From an uncultured Bacteroidales bacterium (lineage in GTDB: Bacteria > Bacteroidota > Bacteroidia > Bacteroidales > Paludibacteraceae), in assembly GCA_903927945.1 (NCBI GenBank), contig CAIYOZ010000378.1, positions 1-34,148 on the forward strand: a DNA stretch of 34,148 bases, written 5' to 3'. The notes under the pieces were generated by a model. That model was not told where the DNA came from. It worked only from the letters and a program-made list of their open reading frames with translations, and did no database searches. The position numbers were made by a program, and so were the translations under genes. Shown here piece after piece: positions 7,156 through 17,800 of the stretch; positions within the stretch are counted from its first letter, which is position 1; each line of letters opens with the position of its first letter.

Positions 7156-8502
7156 ATGAAAACGATTACATTATTTCGGAGTTTTTTAGTTGCATCTCTG
7201 ATTCTATGGATGCAACCAAGTCAAGCTTTTTCGGCATCCTTTACAAAAGGGAATCTGGTAGTTTCACGCGTGGCAAATGCTACCGCCGGGTGGCAAAGTG
7301 TGTATTTGGACGAATATACACCATCGGGTACACTTGTACAAACTGTTGCATTGCCCGATGCTACAGCCAGTTTACCTAATAAACCCATTGGGATAGACTG
7401 TCAGAATTCTCCAGATGGGACTTTGAATTTATCAGTGGATAGAAATTATCTGGTGATGGGCGGTTACAAAACAGGAGTTTCAAGCGTTCTCGCCTCTGCC
7501 GGCAATACCCGTATTGTAGCTACAGTTGATAAAGATGCAACCGTGAATACGACCACTGAATTAAGTGATATCGGTACCAACAATTGGGGTTTCAGGTCGG
7601 TAGTTTCAACCAATGGAACCGACTTCTGGCTTTCGGGTTCATTTGGTATTAAATACACAACACTGGGAGGGAGCACTTCAACAAATTTATTTAGTGCTGT
7701 CGGTCCTAATAATCTGGGAATTTACGATAGCAAATTGTATTTGGCTTCTGCAACTGGTACCAATTTTTTTGGAAGCCTGAACAACGGTTTACCTACTACT
7801 GGTGCTAGTCAACCCTATACCGTGCTTGGTTCGCAAACAACGCCTACAAACATTGGCATTGTGTATCCTTTGTCCTTTGTTATGTTTGATATGGATGCCA
7901 GCATCGCGGGTGTAGATGTAATGTATGTGGCAGAAAATGCCAAACTTGGTGGAGGAGTAAATGACAATACGTCAAGAGGTTTAACGAAATACTGCCTGAA
8001 TAGTAGTGGTTTATGGGTAAAGAAAGGAGCCATCATACAGGCACCTATCGCTGCAAATGGTCTTAAAGGATTAACTGGAGTATGTAATGCAACTACTGGG
8101 GCGATTACCTTGTATGCAACCACTATTGCTTACCCATTATCCGATCCAACATCTATTGTTACCCTGACAGATAACAGCGGTTACAATGGCGCATTGGCAG
8201 GAACATTTACAACCCTTGCAACTTCTGCTGTAGGTACAGCCTTCAGAGGGATTGCTTTTACCCCGGGAACTCCTTCAACTGCAATTAATAATGTTTTCGA
8301 GAATGCGGCTTTGTCAGTTTCTGTTTATAATGGCATCATCAAATTCACGGCCATGCAAGGCGAGAATCTTGATGTTTATAATACTATTGGTCAAAAACTG
8401 CTTAGCAAAGTTACCGTTGATGGTGTAAATGAAATTGCACTAGCATCGAAGGGTGTGATGATTGTAAAAGTGGGAAACAAAATTGGAAAAGTGACACTGT
8501 AA
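7156..8502 (+). CDS. Secreted repeat-domain protein with T9SS-type C-terminal tail
   Basis: The protein has 448 residues: a signal peptide (1-26), one repeat domain (28-369) and a C-terminal domain of about 70 residues. The tail begins NNVFENAALSVSVYNG, contains LDVYNTIGQKLLSKV and ends GVMIVKVGNKIGKVTL. The sequence xVYNxxGQKL followed by a closing xMIVKVGxKxxKVTL matches T9SS sorting domains, so the protein should cross the outer membrane and be anchored to the surface or released. It lies 101 bases after the truncated paralogue and starts behind the same leader motif, ATTAATAACAATTAAA. The role of the domain is unknown. Related sequences, as I recall, occur in secreted proteins of other phyla (Verrucomicrobia, cyanobacteria). 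Confidence 0.85.
   Translation: MKTITLFRSFLVASLILWMQPSQAFSASFTKGNLVVSRVANATAGWQSVYLDEYTPSGTLVQTVALPDATASLPNKPIGIDCQNSPDGTLNLSVDRNYLVMGGYKTGVSSVLASAGNTRIVATVDKDATVNTTTELSDIGTNNWGFRSVVSTNGTDFWLSGSFGIKYTTLGGSTSTNLFSAVGPNNLGIYDSKLYLASATGTNFFGSLNNGLPTTGASQPYTVLGSQTTPTNIGIVYPLSFVMFDMDASIAGVDVMYVAENAKLGGGVNDNTSRGLTKYCLNSSGLWVKKGAIIQAPIAANGLKGLTGVCNATTGAITLYATTIAYPLSDPTSIVTLTDNSGYNGALAGTFTTLATSAVGTAFRGIAFTPGTPSTAINNVFENAALSVSVYNGIIKFTAMQGENLDVYNTIGQKLLSKVTVDGVNEIALASKGVMIVKVGNKIGKVTL
7237..8262 (+). repeat. Repeat domain copy 2 of 6
   Basis: The copy runs from SFTKGNLVV to AFRGIAFT. Its middle shares TTLGGSTSTNLFSAVGPNN with copy 3, including long runs of identical bases, so these two adjacent copies are the closest pair in that segment. 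Confidence 0.85.
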
Positions 8503-8539
8503 TGAAGGAGTTAATAGTCTATAGTTGAAAAGTTTTGTT

Positions 8540-8617
8540 TAGTGAGGGCGTAACTCAATCTCACACGCTCACTAGATAAAAATAACTAATATTGTCCATC
8601 AACAAGTGGAAAATATT
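8540..8617 (+). terminator. Two hairpins after the single-domain T9SS gene
   Basis: Hairpin one pairs TAGTGAGGGCGT (8540-8551) with ACGCTCACTA (8565-8574), leaving a two-base bulge. Hairpin two pairs AATATTGTCCA (8588-8598) with TGGAAAATATT (8607-8617) with one mismatch. Both have counterparts after the next gene. The second lacks a T run here, so termination is probably weak and read-through into the next paralogue is likely. Confidence 0.45.
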
Positions 8618-8690
8618 GATTATAATTTAATAATATCAATTTTCAATCTATTTATAAAAAATCCCAATTAATTAATAACAATTTAAAAAA

Positions 8691-11639
8691 ATGAAAACAA
8701 TTACAATTAGAAGTTTTATCGTTGCATCCCTATTTTTATTGATGCAACCAAGCCATGCTTTTTCGGCTGCTTTTACAAAAGGGAATCTGGTGGTTTCACG
8801 CGTGGCAAATGCTACCGCCGGGTGGCAAAGTGTGTATTTGGACGAATATACACCATCGGGTACACTTGTACAAACTGTTGCATTGCCAGCAACTGCCAGT
8901 GGATCTAATCGCCCCATCGGGATAGACTGTCAGAATTCTCCAGATGGGACTTTGAATTTATCAGGGGATAAACGTTATTTGTTGATGGGCGGTTACAAAA
9001 CAGGGCTTGCAAGCGTTCTTGCCTCTTCAGGCAATACCCGTATTGTAGCCACTGTTGCAAATGATGCAACCATCAATACGACCACAGAATTAAGTGATAT
9101 CGGTGCACAAAATTGGGGTTTCAGGTCGGTAGTTTCAACCAATGGAACCAACTTGTGGCTTTCGGGTACATTCGGCATTTATTACACAACCTTGGGAGGA
9201 AGCACTTCAACAAATTTATTTAGTGCTGTCGGTCCTAATAATCAGGGAATTTACGATAACAAATTATATTTGGCTTCTGCAACTGCTACCAATTATTTTG
9301 GAATCCTGAACAACGGTTTACCTACCTCTGGCGGAAGTCAACCGAATACCGTATTGGGTTCGAATGCATTGCCAACAAACATTGGCATTGTATATCCTTT
9401 GTCCTTTGTAATGTTCGATATGGATGCCAGCATCCCGGGGGTAGATGTAATGTATATGGCAGAAAATGCCACGGCTGGAGGATCAACTGTCAATGCGTCA
9501 AGAGGTTTAATGAAATACTGCCTGAATAGCAGTGGTTTATGGGTTAAAAAAGGAGCCATCATACCGGCACCTATCGCTGCAAATGGTCTTAAAGGACTAA
9601 CGGGAGTCTGCAATGCAGCTACCGGGGGGGTTACCTTGTATGCAACCACTGTCACTTATCCATTATCCGAGCAAACATCTATTGTTACCCTGACCGATAA
9701 CAGCGGTTACAATGGCGCATTGGCGGGAACATTGACAAACATTGTAACTTCTGATGCAGGTACAGCCTTCAGAGGCATCGTTTTTGCCCCTGAAGCAGCA
9801 TCTACTGTGCCAGATGCACCGGTAAGTGTAGCTGCCACGGCAGGCAGTGCCCAGGTGTCGGTAGCTTTCAGCACCCCAAACAATACTGGCGGTTCGGACA
9901 TTACAGGCTATACCGTAACTCCCTACATTGCCGGAGTGGCCCAAACGCCGGTAAGCGGAACAAGCAGTCCGATTGCAGTAACCGGTTTAACCAACGGTAC
10001 GGCTTATACCTTTACTGTAATAGCAACCAATTCGGTAGGCAATAGCGTAGCGAGTGTTGCAACAGCCGCAGCAACGCCTGTAGCCGGACTATTTACCAAA
10101 GGAAATTTGGTGGTGGCACGCGTGGCAAATGCTACAGCCGGGTGGCAAAGTGTGTATTTAGACGAATATTCCCCAAAGGGTACGCTTGTACAAACTCTTG
10201 CATTGCCCGATGCCACTGCAAGTTTACCTAACAGACCCATTGGGATAGACTGTCAGAGTTCTAATGATGGGACTTTGAATTTGTCAGCGGATAAAAGTTA
10301 TCTATTGATGGGCGGTTATAAAAATGGGATTTCAAGCGTCCTATCCACTTCCCCTACCTTCAATACCCGTATTGTAGCCCGGGTTGATAATTATGGAGCT
10401 ATCAATACGACCACTGAATTAAGTAATATCGGTACCACAGCGTTGGGTTTCAAGTCGGTAGTTTCAACCAATGGAACCGACTTCTGGCTTTCGGGTCAAT
10501 TCGGCATTAATTACACAACCCTGGGAGCGAGTTCTTCAATAAATTTAACGGCAACTACTCTCAATCCTATTAATCAGGGAATTTACGATAACAAATTGTA
10601 TTTTAGTTCTACAGCTACTGCCAATCTTTTTGGAAGCCTGAACAACGGTTTACCCACTTCTGGCGGAAGTCAAGCCTATACCGTACTTGGTTCAACTACA
10701 GCACCTACTAACATTGGCATTGTGTATCCTTTGTCCTTTGTTATGTTCGATATGAATGCCAGCATCGCTGGCGTAGATGTAATGTATGTGGCAGAAAATG
10801 CCACGCTTACTGGAGGAGGATCAGCCAATGCGTCAAGAGGTTTAATGAAATACTGCCTGAATAGTAGTGGTTTATGGGTTAAAAAAGGAGCCATCATACA
10901 GACACCTATCGCTGCAAATGGTCTTAAAGGACTAACGGGAGTTTACAATGCAGCTACCGGGGCGGTTACCTTGTATGCAACCACTATTACTTACCCAGCA
11001 TCAGAGCAAACAGCTATTGTTACCCTGACAGATAACAGCGGTTACAATGGCTCATTGGCAGGAACATTTACAACCCTTGCAACTTCTGCTGCAGGTACTG
11101 CCTTCAGAGGGATTGCTTTTACACCTGTAGCCACTGTGCCGGCTGCCCCCACAAGTGTAGTGGCAACGGCAGATAATTCGCAAGCTTCGGTAGCTTTCAG
11201 CATGGCAGACGATCGTGGTTCAGCTATTACTGGCTATACAGTAACACCCTACATTGGTGCAGTTGCTGGAACACCGGTAAGCGGAACAGGCAGTCCAATT
11301 GTAGTGACAGGTTTAACCAACGGAACAGCTTATACCTTTAAAGTATATGCAACCAATGGAGTAGGCAAAGGTGCAGTGAGTACAGCATCAGCTGCTGTGA
11401 CTCCATTTGGAACCACTGCTGTTAACGAAGTTTCCGAAAAAGCTAATTTGTCAATTGCGGTTTACAATGGAAAAATCCAATTTACAGCTGTACAAGGAGA
11501 GAAACTTGAAGTCTATAATACTATTGGTCAAAAACTTGTTAGCAAAGTTACAGTTGATGGTGTAAATGAAATTACACTGGCATCGAAAGCTGTAGTCATC
11601 GTAAAAGTGGGAAACAGAATTACAAAAGTGACCCTGTAA
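8691..11639 (+). CDS. Secreted two-domain repeat protein with FN3 modules and T9SS tail
   Basis: The 982 residues comprise a signal peptide (1-26), repeat domain (27-367), fibronectin type III module (372-463, VPDAPVSVAATAGSAQVSVAF to YTFTVIATNSVGNS), a second repeat domain (467-812), a second FN3 (about 816-905) and a T9SS tail (910-982). The tail is nearly identical to that of the preceding gene (LEVYNTIGQKLVSKVTVDGV). FN3 modules commonly space catalytic or binding domains on surface proteins. The architecture looks like the previous gene after internal duplication of domain plus FN3. The protein should be a surface-exposed rod or adhesin-like component. No catalytic motif is seen. Confidence 0.85.
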   Translation: MKTITIRSFIVASLFLLMQPSHAFSAAFTKGNLVVSRVANATAGWQSVYLDEYTPSGTLVQTVALPATASGSNRPIGIDCQNSPDGTLNLSGDKRYLLMGGYKTGLASVLASSGNTRIVATVANDATINTTTELSDIGAQNWGFRSVVSTNGTNLWLSGTFGIYYTTLGGSTSTNLFSAVGPNNQGIYDNKLYLASATATNYFGILNNGLPTSGGSQPNTVLGSNALPTNIGIVYPLSFVMFDMDASIPGVDVMYMAENATAGGSTVNASRGLMKYCLNSSGLWVKKGAIIPAPIAANGLKGLTGVCNAATGGVTLYATTVTYPLSEQTSIVTLTDNSGYNGALAGTLTNIVTSDAGTAFRGIVFAPEAASTVPDAPVSVAATAGSAQVSVAFSTPNNTGGSDITGYTVTPYIAGVAQTPVSGTSSPIAVTGLTNGTAYTFTVIATNSVGNSVASVATAAATPVAGLFTKGNLVVARVANATAGWQSVYLDEYSPKGTLVQTLALPDATASLPNRPIGIDCQSSNDGTLNLSADKSYLLMGGYKNGISSVLSTSPTFNTRIVARVDNYGAINTTTELSNIGTTALGFKSVVSTNGTDFWLSGQFGINYTTLGASSSINLTATTLNPINQGIYDNKLYFSSTATANLFGSLNNGLPTSGGSQAYTVLGSTTAPTNIGIVYPLSFVMFDMNASIAGVDVMYVAENATLTGGGSANASRGLMKYCLNSSGLWVKKGAIIQTPIAANGLKGLTGVYNAATGAVTLYATTITYPASEQTAIVTLTDNSGYNGSLAGTFTTLATSAAGTAFRGIAFTPVATVPAAPTSVVATADNSQASVAFSMADDRGSAITGYTVTPYIGAVAGTPVSGTGSPIVVTGLTNGTAYTFKVYATNGVGKGAVSTASAAVTPFGTTAVNEVSEKANLSIAVYNGKIQFTAVQGEKLEVYNTIGQKLVSKVTVDGVNEITLASKAVVIVKVGNRITKVTL
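8769..9791 (+). repeat. Repeat domain copy 3 of 6
   Basis: First copy in the two-domain protein (AFTKGNLVV to IVFAP). It carries the variant ATASGSNRPIGIDC after the first block, shared with copy 5, in place of DATASLPNRPIGI of copies 2 and 4. Confidence 0.85.
10089..11126 (+). repeat. Repeat domain copy 4 of 6
   Basis: Second copy in the two-domain protein (LFTKGNLVV to GIAFTP). It has no signal peptide before it and follows the FN3 linker. A three-residue insertion in SSVLSTSPTFNTRIVARVDN marks it, and the RIVARVDN variant is shared with copy 6, the other internal copy. Confidence 0.85.
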
Positions 11640-11678
11640 TGAAGGAGTTTATAGTCTATATTTGAAAAGTTTTGTTTA

Positions 11679-11709
11679 GTGAGGGTGTGACTCAAAATCA
11701 CACTCTCAC
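11679..11709 (+). other. Conserved 3'-UTR hairpin
   Basis: GTGAGGGTGTGA (11679-11690) pairs with TCACACTCTCAC (11698-11709) over 12 positions with a single G-T wobble. The matching hairpin after the preceding gene has a compensating change (a C-G pair there, T-A here), which suggests selection for the RNA structure. It lies between the stop codon and the strong terminator and may protect the transcript's 3' end. Confidence 0.5.
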
Positions 11710-11724
11710 TTGATAAAAACAATG

Positions 11725-11763
11725 AATGTTGTCCATCAACCAATGGACAACATTGATTTTTTT
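11725..11763 (+). terminator. Strong intrinsic terminator after the two-domain repeat gene
   Basis: AATGTTGTCCAT (11725-11736) and ATGGACAACATT (11743-11754) form a perfect 12-bp stem with a six-base loop, followed at once by GATTTTTTT. It should end the first transcription unit of the cluster. Confidence 0.85.
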
Positions 11764-11819
11764 ACAATAATAATTTTCAATCAATAGAAGTATTAATCAT
11801 GTACAATTAGATCAATTAA

Positions 11820-14723
11820 ATGAGTAAAATTTACAAAATCAACCTAAAACTTTTCGTGATTCTTTTTGCCATCAGTTTTTCAGTACGTTCTAAAGCCGAA
11901 GAATTACCACGTGCCACTACAAGTAATTGTTTTTATATCCAGCCTATATTTGAAGGTATACACGTGTTAAATAAGTTGACTTACGCACAAAAAGAGGCAG
12001 AGTTTATTAAAATGAAGTCGCAGTTGGGTAATGGGAACTTGTACCATAGACTCGGTTTCTCTGCTATTTACGACCGAAGCGAAGATTTAGAATGGCGGGA
12101 CGATTGCAAATTGGCAATTGAATATGGTGTTCATCTGGGGTTGATTTATGGATTTCAAACGCATACGGATGATGGATTTAGAGCTGTTGCTATGAAGGAT
12201 TTACGGCTTTTCCAGTGGCGTAAGGACGGGGTGGATTGGAAGGGAGCCTTTACATCCACCGGGACATTAGAGGTGCCGGAAGATCAACGCGATTATAAAG
12301 TTCCAACTCCCTCACGCTATGCCACACCTTTGTTAACCTATAATGTAACCCGAGCAAAAACATGGGCAATTTACGCGAAAAAACTCATGGACGACTTTCC
12401 GGGTGTGATTAGCGTTATAAACGGACCTATAGAAGAGGAATTAGCCATTGGTGGAAATGCAAATACCGATAAATTGGCCGATTACAGTCCGTATGCCATT
12501 ACTGAGTTTCGCGACTGGCTGCTACACAAAGAACTTTACGATGATGTAAGTGGTAAATTTGCGGGCGAAGGAGCCAATAATTTTATTGTTGGAACTCTTA
12601 TTAATATTAATGGTGCTTTGCGCAGTCAGTTTTACGATGACCCCACTCCGGCTGACAGCAACGGCACCGGTGTAAGTTTCAATAGCTATTTTGGGACTAA
12701 TTTTAGCAGCTGGAGTTTACGATACTGGGATTTGGTGGCATACCCAGCAGCCATTACCGACCAAAATTTTGATTGTACACCCGAAGCGGGCAATGGATTT
12801 ACTGCCGGAGGTTTCGATGCGCCCAGGATATTGGATGCTTCCTCAGGATTTTGGAGTGCCTGGAGTTATGATATAGGTGATCAGGGTGTCAATCCATTTG
12901 GAAACCCCACTACACCTGCCTTTGGTTTCCGACAGACCATGGTGCACAACTTTGTTCGCGATTTGTCAGATGTAATGGCTTCTGCCGGCATTCCGCGGGA
13001 GATGATCTACGCGCATCAAATACCAGGGGAAGCCTTAGGTGTTTTTAATGGATCAAATACCCGAGAAAGAAGCTCGGCATCCCCTGTATGGAGCGGTTTA
13101 TTAGAAAAATCGAATACGGTGGGCATTACACGATTTGGCTCCATCGACCCTAAACTTTTGACACAGTACGCCGACAATTGGGGTATTTTTGAATGGCATA
13201 CTAAACCGAATGCTGCTAAAATGGCAACAAAATTATATGACTTCACCAAAACTGATCTAACGAGCTATTATGCCAATAAATGTCATTATCTTTTCCCTGG
13301 TTGGTGGCAGAAGGATTCAGTCGATAGGATATTTCCGTTGAACGACTCTAATTTTGCAATTGCAATCAGTGACTTTATAAAATCCTGTGCTGAAGTGCCA
13401 TATAACCAGCAGGGTACTGATCCAAATTTCACACCTCCGGTGGTTTCCAATGTGTATGGGTATTTGGAGAATGGCACGTTGAATGTAAACTGGAACAACA
13501 AAATATGGTCGGATTTACTCCAAAAATGGAGTGATTGGGGTATGTTCTCCTCTTTCGAATTTCAGAAAAGCGTTGATGGAGTGACATGGGAAAGTTCTCA
13601 GAGTGTAAGCACTAACCAATTTTCGCAAGCTGTGTTTGGAAGCAGTTACAAAATCAGGGTGCGAGCAGTTTCCAAAACCGGCTTGTTCGGTGCGTGGAGT
13701 CCGGTTATGACTGTGGACTCAAGTTCACCCAAAGTGCAATTTGACCTTACTGCCCAATCTGCTTCCATGCTTGCAGATCCAACCTTGAGTAATCTCATTA
13801 CCATTAAGCTTAAAGATTCAAGCAAAGCAATAGACCCGGCATCCTTGGTGGTATCCATCACCGGAAATGGCAGTATAACTGGTTTAGAACCTGCAAATGC
13901 GGGCACAATAGAAAAATTCTGGCACATGAATTCGCTTTCAGAAGTGACGAGTCTTAACAGACTTGATAATGCCGTTTGTACAAATGGAGTTTTTCAGGCA
14001 ACGGTATCTCCCATCACTCCCATCGATCCCAATTTTACTTTTTCAAATAGTGCAATCAATGGGTCGCTATTGCCTTATATTTCCATCAGAATGTATTCGG
14101 AGGTAGCCACTAACGGGCAAATTTTCTTTTTCTACAGCGGAGGAAACAAATCTAATTCATTTCCGATTATAGCCGGTTGGAACACCTATTCCTTTGCCAA
14201 TGTGCCCAACTGGATAGCGCTGACCAATGTGACCAGCATTCGGCTTGATCCGGGTAATAACAATCCTTCCAAAAAAATCATGGTGGATTGGATGGCTGTT
14301 AGTTCTCAACCCATATCGCAAAACATGGTCGTGTCGCCCACCATCATTGGAAACGTTGCTACTTTTACAACAATTCCCACCGTAACTCCGGGAAGTTACA
14401 CTGTGTCTGTTTCGATCAATGGAAGCCAGCAATCTGTTGTTGTGAATACCAATACGAATACGGTAACTGCAGATGTTTTGTTACCAAAGAAAACGACCCT
14501 ACTTTTTCCTAACCCTGTAAAGGATTGGGTTACGTTAAAACTGACTGATCGGCATCAAACAAAAGTTCAGATTATGACAATCAATGGCCAAATTATCAAA
14601 AGTATAGCACTTGGAGAACAGGAAAACCCAACTTTTTCGGTATCGAATTTACCCAAGGGATTGTACGTTGTGCAAATTCAAACAGGTGGTGAAACTATTG
14701 TAGAAAGAATGATTAAGCAATAA
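11820..14723 (+). CDS. Large secreted enzyme-like protein with T9SS tail, unclassified (possibly glycoside hydrolase-like)
   Basis: The 967 residues start with a signal peptide (1-26, ending VRSKAEE). A 490-residue N-terminal region (~35-525) follows with alternating strand/helix pieces suggestive of a TIM barrel: LYHRLGFSAIYDR, AIEYGVHLGLIYGFQTHT, GVISVINGPIEEELAIG, PREMIYAHQIPGEALG and NWGIFEWHTKP. The acidic residues at predicted strand ends (E in NGPIEEE, E in FEWHT) could be catalytic. After this come an FN3-like module (~535-640), a CBM-like segment (~750-850, including GWNTYSFANVPNW and VTSIRLDPGNNNP) and a classical T9SS type A domain (LLFPNPVKDWVTLKL to LPKGLYVVQIQTGG). I do not recognise the family. 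The glycosidase idea comes from fold pattern, modules and the SusCD neighbours. Confidence 0.6.
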   Translation: MSKIYKINLKLFVILFAISFSVRSKAEELPRATTSNCFYIQPIFEGIHVLNKLTYAQKEAEFIKMKSQLGNGNLYHRLGFSAIYDRSEDLEWRDDCKLAIEYGVHLGLIYGFQTHTDDGFRAVAMKDLRLFQWRKDGVDWKGAFTSTGTLEVPEDQRDYKVPTPSRYATPLLTYNVTRAKTWAIYAKKLMDDFPGVISVINGPIEEELAIGGNANTDKLADYSPYAITEFRDWLLHKELYDDVSGKFAGEGANNFIVGTLININGALRSQFYDDPTPADSNGTGVSFNSYFGTNFSSWSLRYWDLVAYPAAITDQNFDCTPEAGNGFTAGGFDAPRILDASSGFWSAWSYDIGDQGVNPFGNPTTPAFGFRQTMVHNFVRDLSDVMASAGIPREMIYAHQIPGEALGVFNGSNTRERSSASPVWSGLLEKSNTVGITRFGSIDPKLLTQYADNWGIFEWHTKPNAAKMATKLYDFTKTDLTSYYANKCHYLFPGWWQKDSVDRIFPLNDSNFAIAISDFIKSCAEVPYNQQGTDPNFTPPVVSNVYGYLENGTLNVNWNNKIWSDLLQKWSDWGMFSSFEFQKSVDGVTWESSQSVSTNQFSQAVFGSSYKIRVRAVSKTGLFGAWSPVMTVDSSSPKVQFDLTAQSASMLADPTLSNLITIKLKDSSKAIDPASLVVSITGNGSITGLEPANAGTIEKFWHMNSLSEVTSLNRLDNAVCTNGVFQATVSPITPIDPNFTFSNSAINGSLLPYISIRMYSEVATNGQIFFFYSGGNKSNSFPIIAGWNTYSFANVPNWIALTNVTSIRLDPGNNNPSKKIMVDWMAVSSQPISQNMVVSPTIIGNVATFTTIPTVTPGSYTVSVSINGSQQSVVVNTNTNTVTADVLLPKKTTLLFPNPVKDWVTLKLTDRHQTKVQIMTINGQIIKSIALGEQENPTFSVSNLPKGLYVVQIQTGGETIVERMIKQ

Positions 14724-14800
14724 CAATATCCATTATAGACAAGACGCAGTTGATTAATTCCGCACAAAATTAATCCATAAAAAATATAAAAAGCATAAAA

Positions 14801-17800
14801 ATGAAAACGATTACATTCATTCGAAGTTTTATCGTTGCAGTCCTGTTTCTATGGCTGCAACCAAATCAGGTATTTTCGGCTTCCTTTACCAAAGGGAATC
14901 TTGTGGTGGCTCGCGTGGCAAATGCCACTCCCGGGTGGCAAAGTGTTTATTTTGACGAATATACACCATCGGGTACGCTTGTACAAACTGTTGCATTGCC
15001 CGCAACTGCTAGTGGATCTAATCGCCCCATTGGGATAGACTGTCAGAGTGGTATAGATGGGACTTTGAATTTGTCAGAGGATAAACGATATTTGTTAATG
15101 GGCGGTTACAAAACAGGGCTAAGTAGCGTACTCGCATCTGCAGGCAATACCCGTATTGTAGCAACCGTTGCAAATGATGCAACCATCAATACCACAACTG
15201 AATTAAGTGATATCGGTACCAGTAATTTGGCCTTCAGGTCGGTAGTTTCAACCAATGGAACCAACTTGTGGCTTTCAGGTTCATTCGGCATTAATTACAC
15301 AACCCTGGGGGCAAGCACTTCAACAAATTTAATTAATACTTTCGGTCCTACTAATCAGGGAATTTACGATAACAAATTATATTTTAGTTCTTATACTTCT
15401 ACCAATTATTTTGGAAGCATGAACAACGGTTTGCCTACCTCTGGCGGAAATCAAGCAATTACCGTATTGGCAGCATCACCGACTCCTAACATTGGTATTA
15501 TTTATCCTATGTCATTTGTTATGTTCGATATGGATGCCAGCATCGTGGGTGTTGATGTTATGTATGTGGCAGAAAATTCCAAACTTACAGGAACATTAGG
15601 AGCCAATTCTGCAAGAGGCATAATGAAATACTGCCTGAATAGCAGTGGTGTATGGGTTAAAACAGGAGCCATCATACAGGCACCTATTGCTACAAATGGT
15701 CTTAAAGGTTTAACGGGAGTCTATAATGCAGCTACAGGCACGGTTAGCTTGTATGCAACCACTGTCTCTACAACGGTAACTGACCAAACATCTATTGTTA
15801 CCCTCATCGATAACAGCGGTTACAATGGCGCATTGGCAGGAACATTTACAACCCTTACAACTTCTGCTTCAGGAACTGCCTTTAGAGGCATTGCTTTTGC
15901 TCCGCTGTCATCAGCTTCAGCCACTGTGCCGGATGCACCGGTAAGTGTAGCTGCAACGTCTGGTAATTCGCAAGCCTCGGTGGCTTTCAGCACGCCAAAC
16001 GACAATGGTGGATCGGTCATTACAGGCTATACGGTAATACCTTACCTTTCCGGAGTGGCCCAAACACCGGTAAACGGAACAAGCAGTCCGATTGCAGTAA
16101 CCGGTTTAACCAACGGATCTGCTTATACTTTTAAGGTTTTTGCAACCAATGGAGTAGGTACAGGTGCATTGAGTCCGGCATCTGCCCCAATAACGCCAAC
16201 CAGCGCGGTGGTTCCCGGCACTCCTACCGCTGTTGTTGCCACGGCTGGAAATACGAATGCGTTGGTGGCTTTTGTTGCTCCCTCATCAAATGGTGGTTCA
16301 GCCATCACAGGATATACGGTAACACCCTACGTTGGTGCAGTTGCCGGAACACCGGTAAGCGGAACCGGCAGTCCGATTTTAGTATCAGGATTAACCAACG
16401 GAACGACTTATACCTTTACCGTAAAAGCAACCAATTCAGTAGGCAATAGTTCAGCTAGCGCAGCATCGAACGCAATAACGCCTGTCGTTGTTTTATTTAC
16501 AAAAGGGAACCTGGTAGTTTCACGCGTGGCCAATGCTACCGCAGGGTGGCAAAATGTTTATTTAGACGAATATTCCCCAACGGGTACGCTTGTACAATCC
16601 ATTATGTTGCCCAATGCTACCAGTGGAAACAACAGACCCATTGGGATAGATTGTCAAAGTGGTGCAGATGGGACCTTGAATTTGTCAGCGGATAAAGCTT
16701 ATTTGTTGATGGGTGGCTATAAAACAGGAATAGCAAGCGTTCTCTCCACTTCCGGCAATACCCGTATTGTAGCCCGAGTTGATAATTCCGGCACCATCAA
16801 TACGACCACTGAATTAAGTGATATCGGTACCACAGCATGGGGTTTCAAGTCGGTAATTTCAACCAATGGAACCAACTTGTGGCTTTCGGGTCTTTTCGGC
16901 CTTAGTTATACAACCCTGGGAGCAAGCTCTTCAACAAATTTAAATGCTCTCAATGTTGTTAATCAGGAAATTTATGATAATAAATTGTATTTTTGTTCTG
17001 GAACTAATGTTAATACATTTGGATACCTAAATAATGGTTTACCTACCACTGGTGGTCAACCCTATACCGTATTGGGAGGGACTATAGCACCGGCTCCTAT
17101 CATTGGCGTGCAGAATCCGTTGTCATTTGTGATGTTCGATATGAATGCCGGCATCGCGGGGGCAGATGTAATGTATGTGGCAGAATATACAACAGGCGTA
17201 AGGGGCTTGACAAAATACTGCCTGGATGGCAATGGTTTATGGGTCAAAAAAGGAACCACCATAGCACCGACCGGTGCTACTTATGGTATAAAAGGACTAA
17301 CGGGAGTCTACAATGCAGCTACCGGGGCAGTTACCTTGTATGCAACTACTGTCTCTTCAACAGTTACTGACCAAACATCTATCGTTACCCTGACCGACAA
17401 TACCGGTTATAATGGCTTATTGGCAGGAGCATTTACAAACCTTGCAACTTCTGCTGCAGGTACTGCCTTTAGAGGGATTGCCTTTACACCACAAGCAAGT
17501 GTGCCGGGTGCCCCGACAACCGTATTTGCCACGGGAGCAAGTATGCAGGCCTCAGTGGCTTTCAGTACGCCCGACGATCATGGTTCAGCCATCATAAGCT
17601 ATACTGTAATACCCTACGATGGCGTAACTGCCGGAACGCCTGCAACAGGAACAAGTAGTCCGATTGTAGTAACAGGTTTAACCAACGGGAAAGTATATAC
17701 CTTTAAAGTATCTGCCACCAATGCAGTGGGTGCAGGTGCCCTCAGCGATGCATCTAACGCCGTAAATGTAGCCATACCTATTCCCATAACCAGCTTGACT

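Noticed and set aside
6562-10897. Minus-strand open frames opposite the repeat-domain genes
   Set aside because: They recur at the same place opposite each copy simply because the sense strand is repeated; their products match no known protein pattern.
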